Part shown: piece after piece, positions 1 through 5,578 of the stretch
Layout of the letters: each line of letters begins with the position of its first letter
How positions within the stretch are numbered: position 1 is the first letter of the stretch
Assembly (NCBI GenBank): GCA_001790315.1
Contig: MGCE01000026.1
Location: 1-8,515 of the forward strand
DNA from: Candidatus Rokubacteria bacterium RIFCSPLOWO2_02_FULL_72_37
Lineage (GTDB): Bacteria > Methylomirabilota > Methylomirabilia > Rokubacteriales > CSP1-6
Direction: 5' to 3'
Length of the DNA: 8,515 nt
Made by a program: the position numbers and the translations under genes
Notes under the pieces: generated by a model
Database searches by the model: none
What the model was told of the DNA's origin: nothing
The model's input: only the letters and a program-made list of their open reading frames with translations

Positions 1-332
1 TTGGTCACGACGTGGCCCTGGCGGTCCCACACGAAGCCGCTGCCCGAGCCCTGCGGGATCTGCTGCACGTCCATGGTGAAGACGTCGCGCCGCAGCGCGA
101 TCGACGTGATGAAGACCACCGAACCCTGGGCGCGGCGGAAGACTTCGATGTCGCGCTTTTCCTCCGGCGTGAGCCCCTCGGGGAGCGGAGCCAGCGCGGA
201 GGTCGGCACGAGGACCATCGGGCCGCTCCGGCCGTCGCGCTTCGCCGGGGGCGGTGTCTGGGAGAGCCCCTGTCCGGCGAGAAGACCGACCGCGAACACG
301 AGGACGAGGAGGACGATAGAGCGACGCTTCAT
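1..332 (-). CDS. S1C (HtrA/Deg-like) trypsin-like serine protease, N-terminal fragment
   Basis: The gene reads leftward from ATG at 332 and leaves the window after 110 codons, so only the N-terminus is present. Residues 1-25 (MKRRS, then a Leu/Val-rich stretch to about residue 20, then GLSQ) look like a Sec signal peptide, which predicts a periplasmic or secreted enzyme. A proline-rich linker follows. The segment with EVFRRAQGSVVFIT, then IPQGSGSGFVWD and GHVVTN at the cut end, is the characteristic entry to the chymotrypsin-fold domain of the S1C/HtrA family, where the catalytic His follows directly in a xFHV context. None of the Ser/His/Asp triad is inside the window, so activity and any PDZ domains cannot be judged. 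GAGGTG lies 4 nt before the start as a ribosome binding site, inside a small palindrome. The gene begins 36 nt after the stop of the AhpD-like selenoprotein gene and may be co-transcribed with it, suggesting a shared envelope or oxidative-stress role (inference). Confidence 0.85.
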   Translation of the reverse strand, partial: MKRRSIVLLVLVFAVGLLAGQGLSQTPPPAKRDGRSGPMVLVPTSALAPLPEGLTPEEKRDIEVFRRAQGSVVFITSIALRRDVFTMDVQQIPQGSGSGFVWDRQGHVVT

Positions 333-336
333 GGCA

Positions 337-350
337 CACCTCGGGAGGTG
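337..350 (-). promoter_or_regulatory. Palindrome covering the ribosome binding site of the S1C protease gene
   Basis: The sequence CACCTC-CC-GAGGTG is a perfect 6-bp inverted repeat. Its right arm, GAGGTG, is the Shine-Dalgarno sequence 4 nt before the ATG at 332. In mRNA it can fold into a short hairpin (CACCU/AGGUG with a CCCG loop) that hides the ribosome binding site; as DNA it could be a small operator. The structure is seen in the sequence, and its use is inferred. Confidence 0.4.
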
Positions 351-368
351 ACTGGCCGTCACGCGGAA

Positions 369-911
369 CTACTTCAGCACGCAGAACCCCTGGGCCTCGA
401 TGCCGAGCGCCACGTTGAACTTGCTGCGGAAGTTCTCCAGCGCCACGGCCGCGGTCAGCTCGACCACCTGCGCCTCGTCGAAGTGGGCGCGCGCGCGCGC
501 GAACAGCGCGTCGTCGACCCGCCGGTCGGAGTACGTCATGGCCTCGGCGTACGCCAGCGCGGCGCGCTCGGCCTCGCCGAACAGCGGGCTCTCGGCCGCC
601 CGCGCGACGGCGCCGATCTTCTCCTCCGAGGCGCCCGCTTGCATCCCACGGGATGCATTGATGTCGATTCAGAACGGGCAGCCGTTGATCAGGGCGACGC
701 GCAGGTAGACGAGAGCGAGCAGCTCGCGCGGGAGCCGCCCCGAACGGTCGACGGCGGCCGAGAGCTGCTTGGCGGCCTTCATGATCCCGGGCGTGTGCGC
801 CTGGATCCTGGTCGTGTTCAGCACGAACCCGAACGTCTCGAGCTCCTTCGCGAACGTCTCGGCGAGGACGGGGTCGTCCCCGGGCTGGTCGATCTCGCGC
901 ACGCGTGGCAT
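369..911 (-). CDS. AhpD-like / carboxymuconolactone decarboxylase-family selenoprotein (CxxU redox motif, in-frame UGA)
   Basis: This is one gene of 180 residues, read through a TGA at 671-669 as selenocysteine; a standard annotation would show it as two fragments or a pseudogene. The first 80 residues (MPRVREID..., then RELLALVYLRVALINGCPF) and the last 99 (IDINASRGMQAGASEEKIG..., FRSKFNVALGIEAQGFCVLK) are in the same frame and together give a full-length, all-helical AhpD/CMD-type protein. The family's redox motif is CxxC; here C78 is followed by P79, F80 and UGA at position 81, so the protein reads CPF-U. In mycobacterial AhpD the second Cys is the peroxide-attacking one, so Sec falls on the chemically sensible position. 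The position four residues after Sec is Asn85 where AhpD has His. The likely role is cytosolic peroxide or thiol-disulfide chemistry; the substrate is unknown. The true stop is TAG. The ATG at 911 has no Shine-Dalgarno but sits 6 nt after TATAAT, so a leaderless transcript is possible. A simple nonsense mutation is the alternative; the hairpin and codon pattern argue against it. Confidence 0.87.
640..657 (-). promoter_or_regulatory. Bacterial SECIS-like hairpin for selenocysteine insertion
   Basis: In the mRNA, UGA is followed by 11 nt and then by UGCAUCC-CGUG-GGAUGCA, a perfect 7-bp stem with a 4-nt loop. The loop begins 18 nt after the UGA. Bacterial SECIS elements lie within the coding region just downstream of UGA, with the apical loop about 16-37 nt away and a G among the first two loop bases; here the loop is C-G-U-G, with G second and a GU pair as in the SelB-binding loop of E. 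coli fdhF. No bulged U is seen in the stem, unlike fdhF, but bacterial elements vary. Codons 85-91, which span the hairpin, include AAT, GCA, CGT and CAA, whereas codons 92-180 contain no A/T-ending codon and codons 1-80 only three. This suggests selection for RNA structure. Confidence 0.8.
669..671 (-). other. Recoded UGA codon (selenocysteine 81)
   Basis: The TGA lies in frame between TTC (Phe80) and ATC (Ile82), three residues after Cys78, at the place of the second Cys of the family's CxxC motif. UGA is the ordinary stop of eight other genes in the window (stops at 944, 1858, 2700, 2943, 3711, 4445, 5575 and 7296), so a general code change is excluded and local recoding is needed. Confidence 0.85.
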
Positions 912-917
912 GGCCGG

Positions 918-923
918 ATTATA
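918..923 (-). promoter_or_regulatory. Consensus -10 box (TATAAT) just before the selenoprotein start; possible leaderless promoter
   Basis: A perfect TATAAT on the minus strand ends 6 nt before the ATG at 911, in otherwise GC-saturated DNA. Transcription starting about 7 nt downstream would begin at or next to the A of ATG, and no Shine-Dalgarno is present, which fits a leaderless mRNA. A -35 box is not convincing (TGAGGC at about 17 nt spacing). This would give the selenoprotein gene its own promoter within the 32-nt gap after the M28 gene. Confidence 0.45.
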
Positions 924-943
924 CCCCGTGCGCCCGGACGGCC

Positions 944-1807
944 TCAGCCCCCGCGCGGCGTCCGCGCGAGCCGCTCCTCGATCGCGGGCAACGCCTCGAG
1001 CAGGATGCGGCCGACGGTCTCGAGGCTCCGCGCCGAGACCCGGTCGAGGGTGTCCTCCGCGGTGTGCCACGGCGGATAGTCGAAGTCGATCACGAGCGCC
1101 GCCGGCACGCCGTGACGGAGGAACGGCGCGTGGTCGTCCTCGACCGGCAGCGTCTCGTCGGAGAAGTGGGCGCCGTATCCGAGCCGGCGCGCGGTCGCCC
1201 ACACGAGGTCCGTGAGCCAGGGCGTCGAGAACGCCTCCCGTCGGATGCCGAGGGCGCGGTCGCCGATCATGTCGGCGACCAGCACGGCGCGGGGCAGCCG
1301 GCCCGCGCGCCGCAGGTCCTCCGCCATCCGCCGCGAACCGTAGAGGCTGTCCGTCGCGGTCCACGCGCCGAACGCCTCCTCGCCGTCGAACCAGACGACC
1401 CAGTACGTGAACTCGCGCGGGCGCGCGCCGAGCGCCCGCGTCAGCTCGAGCAGCAGCGCCGCGCTCGAGCCGCCGTCGTTGGCGCCCACGAAGCGGAACT
1501 CGCGGAACAGCTTGGTGTCGTAGTGACCGCCGAGCAGGATCACGTCGGGGCGGCGCCCGGGGAGCACGGCGACGACGTTCGCCATGCGGAGGCGGCCGTG
1601 CGGTGTGTCGGCCTCGAACGGCTGCACCTGCGCCTTGACGCCGATCCCGCGCAGCTGGTCCACGAGGTAGCGGCGCGCCCTGGCGGCGGCCGCCGAGCCG
1701 GCCGGCCGCGGCCCGATCGCGACCAGACGCTCGACGTGGCGCAGGGCGGCGGCCGCGTCGAACGGCGCCTCCGCGGCTCCCGGGCCGCCGGCGAGGACCG
1801 CGAGCAC
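944..1807 (-). CDS. Secreted M28-family zinc hydrolase, glutaminyl-peptide cyclotransferase-like
   Basis: From GTG at 1807 the protein has 287 residues. It matches the M28 zinc-peptidase fold and, more closely, animal-type (type II) glutaminyl cyclase: IGPRPAGS (31-38), GGHYDTK (93-99), VGANDGGSSAALLLEL (107-122), WFDGEEAF with WTATDSLYGSR (139-159), VADMIGD (177-183), VEDDHAPFLRHGVP (222-235) and PPWHTAEDT (245-253). Expected zinc ligands are D111, E144 and H248; E143 and the Asp residues at 179 and 224/225 match catalytic positions of human QC. It would form N-terminal pyroglutamate or cleave peptides outside the cytoplasm; which one cannot be told from sequence. The GTG start lacks a good ribosome site and truncates an obvious signal peptide. 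In frame upstream to CTG at 1861 the sequence reads RSRPAR, then a Val/Gly/Leu-rich core, then GAAEA. That CTG overlaps the methyltransferase stop as CTGA, so the natural start may be there. Confidence 0.82.
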   Translation of the reverse strand: MLAVLAGGPGAAEAPFDAAAALRHVERLVAIGPRPAGSAAAARARRYLVDQLRGIGVKAQVQPFEADTPHGRLRMANVVAVLPGRRPDVILLGGHYDTKLFREFRFVGANDGGSSAALLLELTRALGARPREFTYWVVWFDGEEAFGAWTATDSLYGSRRMAEDLRRAGRLPRAVLVADMIGDRALGIRREAFSTPWLTDLVWATARRLGYGAHFSDETLPVEDDHAPFLRHGVPAALVIDFDYPPWHTAEDTLDRVSARSLETVGRILLEALPAIEERLARTPRGG

Positions 1808-1857
1808 GACGCCGAGGATCCCGACCCCGACGACCGCGGCGCGCGCTGGCCGGGACC

Positions 1858-2703
1858 TCAGGGGCGTACCCCGACGGCGCCGTAGTAGTTCATGGTCATC
1901 ACGAAGGCGCCGCGCGCGACCAGCGCCGTGAAGCCGTCGAGCCAGCGCTGGGCGGTGACGGCGTCGGTGATCCCGAAGCGCACGGCGTTCTCCGCACGGC
2001 GCTCGAGGAACGTCTTCGTGAACGGCTCGAGCCCGGTGTCCTGGTAGACGTCGGTGCGCAGGCGCACCCGCTCGAGCCCCGCGTCACGCAGCAGCCCGGG
2101 GAGCCGCCGACCGCTCCAGGGCTCCGCGTAGACGCGCGTCGCGACGCCGTGCATGATGCGATCCGTCAGCTCGCGGTCCGGGTGGGCGACGGCGACGACG
2201 CCGAAGTCCTGGTCCTGGAGCGCGACGCGCCCGCCCGGGCGCGTGACGCGGGCCATCTCCCGGACGACGGGGAGCGGGACCGCGAGGTGCAGGAGCACCG
2301 TGATCGCGAGCGTCGCGTCGAAGCGCCCGGCGGCGAACGGCAGGCGCGCGCCGTCGGCCGCCCGCAACGTGACGCGGGCCGCGCCGGCCTCCGGCCGGCA
2401 GAGCCGGCGCGCGGCCGTCAGGACCACGCGGCTCCGGTCCACCCCGACCACGGTCCCCCGCCGGCCGACGCGCGCCGCGAGATCGCGCAGGACGACGCCC
2501 GTGCCGCAGCCCACCTCGAGCACGTGGTCCCCGCGCCGGATCGGGACGAACCCGAGGAACCGGCGCCGCAGCCGGGCCTGGGTCGGCGTCCGGCCGCGCA
2601 GCTCCAGGGTCGCCGCGAGCTTTTCGGCGTTCGGCTGGGCGTCGAGGTCGCGCCAGGGATCGGGATGGGGCGTCGGCGGCGTGCGCACGAGGGCGGGAGT
2701 CAC
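1858..2703 (-). CDS. Class I SAM-dependent methyltransferase
   Basis: The protein has 281 residues. Motif I, VLEVGCGTG, is at 61-69, the acidic residue ending strand 2 is D89 (VGVDRS), motif II-like ADGARLPF is at 116-123, FDATLAITVLLHL is at 128-140, and TRPGGRV at 154-160 is the UbiE/COQ5-like motif III. This shows S-adenosylmethionine binding and a Rossmann-type methyltransferase of the broad UbiE/Methyltransf_11 group; the methyl acceptor is not identifiable. The GTG start at 2703 is chosen because it overlaps the upstream TGA as GTGA, a typical coupled start. A longer in-frame version from 2727 would overlap the upstream gene by 28 bp and adds nothing family-like. No membrane segments are seen, so it is probably cytosolic. 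Confidence 0.85.
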   Translation of the reverse strand: MTPALVRTPPTPHPDPWRDLDAQPNAEKLAATLELRGRTPTQARLRRRFLGFVPIRRGDHVLEVGCGTGVVLRDLAARVGRRGTVVGVDRSRVVLTAARRLCRPEAGAARVTLRAADGARLPFAAGRFDATLAITVLLHLAVPLPVVREMARVTRPGGRVALQDQDFGVVAVAHPDRELTDRIMHGVATRVYAEPWSGRRLPGLLRDAGLERVRLRTDVYQDTGLEPFTKTFLERRAENAVRFGITDAVTAQRWLDGFTALVARGAFVMTMNYYGAVGVRP

Positions 2704-2936
2704 TCGCCGGTGAAGCGGTCGGCGCACTCGTCACTGCAGAAGTAGCGCGTGTCCCCGCCGGCGGCGCGACTGACCGCGCGCGACTTGACGACGTAGGTCC
2801 GACACACGGGATCCTTGACCAACTCGTCGGCGAGGGCGTCGACACGTGGCGCCGCCGGCACGCGCAGGCGGCGCAGCAGGGTGGGCAGCACGAACAGCAG
2901 GACCGCGACCACGAGGACGAGCAGCGCGAGCCGCAT
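2700..2936 (-). CDS. Small membrane-anchored TRASH/PP0621-like three-cysteine protein
   Basis: The protein has 78 residues. Residues 3-21 form one hydrophobic membrane segment, followed by an Arg-rich stop-transfer (LRRLR) and a soluble tail. The tail carries DPVC (C45) and YFCSDEC (C67, C71), then ADRF. A Cys followed about 20 residues later by CxxxC next to a DRF or ERF ending is the signature of TRASH/YHS-type metal-binding domains and of the short PP0621-like family, so metal binding near the membrane is likely (from the family; the metal is unknown). A GAGG ribosome site lies 4 nt before ATG, overlapping the upstream gene's stop region, and the end overlaps the methyltransferase start. 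Confidence 0.75.
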   Translation of the reverse strand: MRLALLVLVVAVLLFVLPTLLRRLRVPAAPRVDALADELVKDPVCRTYVVKSRAVSRAAGGDTRYFCSDECADRFTGE

Positions 2937-2942
2937 CGCGCC

Positions 2943-3173
2943 TCAGCGATCGGGTTTGATGGACACCGCCCGGAGGAATTCCTTGTCCTGCGACGTGAGC
3001 TCGGCCGAGAAGGCGCCCCCCTTCCTGCTGCCGGCGAAGAAGATGCCGGTGTCGGCCCCGCGCCGGAGGATCTCCTGCACGGCCTCGCGCGCCGCCTCGG
3101 TCGCGGCCAGCGAGCCCTCGATCGCCACGAGAAGCTTCTTCATCAGCAGGTCCGCCTGGCGCTGTCGCGGCAT
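2943..3173 (-). CDS. Hypothetical short protein with a universal-stress-protein-like N-terminus
   Basis: Three in-frame ATG codons are possible: 3203, 3173 and 3143. From 3173 the product is 76 residues, from 3143 it is 66. MKKLLVAIEGSLAATEAARE, starting at 3143, resembles the first strand and helix of universal stress proteins, and a GGCGGA ribosome site 7 nt before favours 3143; AAGGG before 3173 favours the longer form. The rest (ILRRGADTGIFFAG..., ending in SIKPDR) is too short for a full USP domain and I do not recognise it. Good coding-type third-position GC and the 6-nt gap to the next gene suggest it is real. It may be the first gene of the leftward run. Confidence 0.5.
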   Translation of the reverse strand: MPRQRQADLLMKKLLVAIEGSLAATEAAREAVQEILRRGADTGIFFAGSRKGGAFSAELTSQDKEFLRAVSIKPDR

Positions 3174-3201
3174 GGCGCCCTTACGATACCATACGGACCG
3201 C

Positions 3202-3744
3202 ATGGCTCCGGGCTGGACGCCCCTCCGGTCGCGGACGATCTACACCGGCGGCGCGCTCGCGCTCCGCGAGGACGCGTGGCGACTCCCCGACGGCCAGGAG
3301 ATCGTCTACCCCGTGCTCGCCGTGGGCGTGACGGTCGGGGTCCTCGGGTTCGTGGACGCGGGCCACGTCCTGCTCGTCGGCCAATACCGCCACCTGCAGC
3401 GCGCGGTCTCGTGGGAGCTCCCCGGGGGCGGCGCCCGCCCCGGCGAGGACCCGCACGCCGCGGCCCAGCGCGAGCTCCGGGAGGAGGGCGGGTACCGGGC
3501 CGGACGCTTCGCCTTCCTCACGCGATTCCAGCCGTCCGTCGCGTACCTGGACGAGGTCGCGTACTGCTACGCCGCGTGGGACCTGGCGCTCGATCCCCTG
3601 CCCGCCGACGGCGACGAGTTCCTCGAGCGTCGCGTCGTGCCGCTCGCCGAGGCCGTCCGCATGGCGATCGACGGCGAGATCACCGAGTCGGTCTCGAAAG
3701 TGACGCTCCTTCAGTACGTCGCGCGGCCGCCCGACAGATCGTAG
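3202..3744 (+). CDS. Nudix hydrolase, ADP-ribose pyrophosphatase-like
   Basis: The protein has 180 residues and is the only plus-strand gene in the window. The Nudix box at 76-98 fits Gx5Ex7REUxEExGU fully: G76, E82, R90, E91, L92, E94, E95, G97, with Tyr98 as the final hydrophobic residue. LLVGQYRHLQRAVSWELPGG (57-76) just before it is typical of ADP-ribose/nucleoside-diphosphate-sugar pyrophosphatases, which cleave ADP-ribose to AMP and ribose 5-phosphate using Mg2+. The ATG at 3202 follows only a weak ribosome site. Upstream frame extension to 2815 lacks family sequence and lies opposite other genes, so it was not used. The gene is divergent from region A with a very short gap, and its last 34 bp overlap the end of the SDR gene on the other strand. 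Confidence 0.87.
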   Translation: MAPGWTPLRSRTIYTGGALALREDAWRLPDGQEIVYPVLAVGVTVGVLGFVDAGHVLLVGQYRHLQRAVSWELPGGGARPGEDPHAAAQRELREEGGYRAGRFAFLTRFQPSVAYLDEVAYCYAAWDLALDPLPADGDEFLERRVVPLAEAVRMAIDGEITESVSKVTLLQYVARPPDRS

Positions 3745-4448
3745 ACCGCCCCCGTCGAGAACGAGCACTCGTCCGAGGCCAGCCAGGCGACGAGCGCGGC
3801 GACCTCCTCCGGCCGCCCGATCCGACCCATCGGGATCTTCGCGACCAGCATGTCCACCGTCTCCCGGGACATCTGGCGGACCATGTCGGTGCCGATGACC
3901 GCGGGCGCGACGGCGTTGACGAAGATGCCCCGCGTCGCGACCTCCTTGGCGAGCGCCTTGGTCAGACCGATCACGCCCGCCTTCGCGGTCGAATAGGGCA
4001 CGAGAGTCGGGTTACCCTCCTTGCCGGCGATGGACGCGATGTTGACGATCCGGCCGCCGCCCTGCGCGAGCATGATCCGCACGGCGGCGCGGCAGACCAG
4101 GAAGACGCTCGTGAGGTCGCAGGCGATCACACGCTGCCAGTCCTCGTCCGTGAGCTCCCAGGTGAGCCGGGAGCCGCCGGTGATCCCGGCGTTGTTCACG
4201 ACGATATCGAGCCGCCCGAGCCGCGCGTGGGCCGCGGCGACGGCCCGCTCCACGTCCTCGGTCCGCGTGACGTCGGCGACGAGGGCGAGCGCGCCCCTGC
4301 CGAGCGAGGCCGCCGCAGCCTCCACGCCCGGGCCGTCGACGTCCACCAGCGCCACGCGGGCGCCCTCGTCGGCCAGACGGCGGCCGATGGCGAGGCCGAT
4401 GCCGCGGGCGGCGCCGGTCACGAGCGCCACGCGTCCCGGGAGGCTCAT
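3711..4448 (-). CDS. Short-chain dehydrogenase/reductase (FabG-like SDR)
   Basis: The protein has 245 residues, the usual length of classical SDRs. The nucleotide-binding motif TGAARGIG is at 11-18, D37/D39 end strand 2 (LVDVD; acidic residues here suggest NAD rather than NADP preference), NNAG is at 85-88, the catalytic Ser is S139 (IVNIAS), and YxxxK is Y152/K156. The tetrad Asn expected near 111 is Asp (ACDLTSVF), a substitution seen in other family members. It oxidises or reduces a carbonyl/alcohol; the substrate is not readable from sequence. It is the last gene of the transporter operon, its ATG overlapping the PLP enzyme's stop as ATGA, with GGGGA as ribosome site. The 3' end overlaps the convergent Nudix gene by 34 bp and no terminator hairpin was seen there. 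Confidence 0.9.
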   Translation of the reverse strand: MSLPGRVALVTGAARGIGLAIGRRLADEGARVALVDVDGPGVEAAAASLGRGALALVADVTRTEDVERAVAAAHARLGRLDIVVNNAGITGGSRLTWELTDEDWQRVIACDLTSVFLVCRAAVRIMLAQGGGRIVNIASIAGKEGNPTLVPYSTAKAGVIGLTKALAKEVATRGIFVNAVAPAVIGTDMVRQMSRETVDMLVAKIPMGRIGRPEEVAALVAWLASDECSFSTGAVYDLSGGRATY

Positions 4449-5578
4449 CGCTCCGTCCCCTCCGCGAGCGCCCGGGCGAGGTCCTCGATCAGGTCGTCGG
4501 CATTCTCGAGCCCGACGGACAGCCGCAGCAGGTTCTCCGGGGTCCGCGTGCCCGGCCCCTCGATCGAGGCGCGGTGCTCCACCAGGCTCTCCGTCCCCCC
4601 GAAACTCGTCGCGCGGGTGAACACGCGCAGGCGCGCCGCCACCGCCATCGCCGCGGCGGCTCCCCCGCGCACCTGCACCGACAGCATGCCCCCGAACCCG
4701 GCCATCTGGCGCCTGGCGACGTCGTGGCCCGGGTGCGTCGCGAGCCCCGGGTAGTGCACGGCCTCGACGCCGGCGTGCCCTGCCAGGAAGTCGGCGACGC
4801 GCTGGGCGTTCGCCGAGTGCGCCCGCATCCGCCACGGGAGCGTGCGGACCCCGCGAAGCACGAGCCAGCAGTCGAAGGGAGACGGCACCGCGCCGCCCGC
4901 GGCCTGCAGCGCCCGGACGCGGTCGAAGAGCCCGCCGGGCTCGCGCGCGACCACCGCGCCGCCCATGACGTCGCCGTGCCCCCCGAGGTACTTCGTCGTC
5001 GCGTGCACCACCAGATCGGCGCCGAGCCGGAGCGGCGACTGGAGGATCGGCGTCGCCGTCGTGTTGTCGCAGACGCACAGCGCGCCGGCGTCGCGCGCGA
5101 GCGCCGCGAGCCGGGCGATGTCGGCGACCTTCCACAGCGGGTTCGACGGCGTCTCGACCCACACGAGGCGCGTGCCCGGCCGCAGCGCGCCCGCGACCGC
5201 CTCTGGCGCCGTCATGTCGACGAACGTCGTCTGGAGCCCCCAGGCGGCGAACGTCTCGCGCAGCAACCGGAGGGTGCCGTGGTAGGCGTCCGCGGGCGCC
5301 ACCACGTGGTCGCCCGGCCGCAGCGCGAGGAGGACCGCCGAGGTCGCCGCCGAGGCGGAGGCGAAGGCGGCGGCCGCCGCGCCGCCCTCGAGCGCGGCCA
5401 GGCACGCCTCGAGGGCGCTCCGGTTCGGGTTGTCGTTGCGGCTGTAGAGATAGCCGCGGGGATAGGTGCCGTCGGGGGCCCGCTCGTACGTCGTCGAGGG
5501 GTGGATGGCGGGCGTCACCGCCCCGGTGCCCGGATCGACGGCGTGGCCCGCGTGGACTGCGATCGTCTCGATTCTCAT
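4445..5578 (-). CDS. Cys/Met-metabolism PLP-dependent enzyme (cystathionine gamma-synthase/lyase family)
   Basis: The protein has 377 residues, full length for the family. Landmarks are the YSRNDNPNR motif (45-53; Tyr and Arg bind the PLP phosphate of the neighbouring subunit), Y99 stacking over PLP, D171 in CDNTTATP (contacts the pyridine nitrogen), the Schiff-base lysine K196 in VVHATTKYLGGH, SFGGTESL (325-332), and R352 in LLRLSVGLE for the substrate carboxylate. This group covers cystathionine gamma-synthase, gamma- and beta-lyases, O-acetylhomoserine sulfhydrylase and methionine gamma-lyase; I cannot choose between them. The Cys typical of methionine gamma-lyase near the active-site Tyr is not evident. 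The start ATG (5578) overlaps the permease stop as ATGA with AGAGGA as ribosome site. The longer in-frame reading to 7534 is permease sequence read out of frame and is not part of the gene. Being coupled to an importer, it may act on the imported compound (inference). Confidence 0.9.
   Translation of the reverse strand: MRIETIAVHAGHAVDPGTGAVTPAIHPSTTYERAPDGTYPRGYLYSRNDNPNRSALEACLAALEGGAAAAAFASASAATSAVLLALRPGDHVVAPADAYHGTLRLLRETFAAWGLQTTFVDMTAPEAVAGALRPGTRLVWVETPSNPLWKVADIARLAALARDAGALCVCDNTTATPILQSPLRLGADLVVHATTKYLGGHGDVMGGAVVAREPGGLFDRVRALQAAGGAVPSPFDCWLVLRGVRTLPWRMRAHSANAQRVADFLAGHAGVEAVHYPGLATHPGHDVARRQMAGFGGMLSVQVRGGAAAAMAVAARLRVFTRATSFGGTESLVEHRASIEGPGTRTPENLLRLSVGLENADDLIEDLARALAEGTER

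Noticed and set aside
484..500. CG-alternating run as a repeat or Z-DNA element
   Set aside because: It simply encodes the Phe-Ala-Arg-Ala-Arg-Ala stretch of the AhpD-like protein with G/C-ending codons.
669..671. General UGA reassignment (for example to Trp or Gly) in this organism
   Set aside because: Eight other genes in the window end in TGA, several of them in tight ATGA/GTGA overlaps, so UGA is a normal stop here.
369..911. AhpD-like gene as a pseudogene inactivated by a nonsense mutation
   Set aside because: There is a single lesion, exactly at a catalytic Cys position, followed by a well-placed hairpin with its own codon bias, and the downstream half keeps pure coding-type codon use with no further damage. 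Selenocysteine explains all of this better, although only genomic context can prove it.
12..1885. Overlapping long plus-strand open frames (12-1079 and 905-1885)
   Set aside because: They are rich in Arg, Gly and Glu, have no recognisable motif, and lie antisense to the protease, selenoprotein and M28 genes.
3711..3744. Palindromic GCGGCCGC region at the convergent gene ends as a terminator
   Set aside because: It lies inside both coding regions, has no unpaired spacer for a proper loop and no T-run on either strand.
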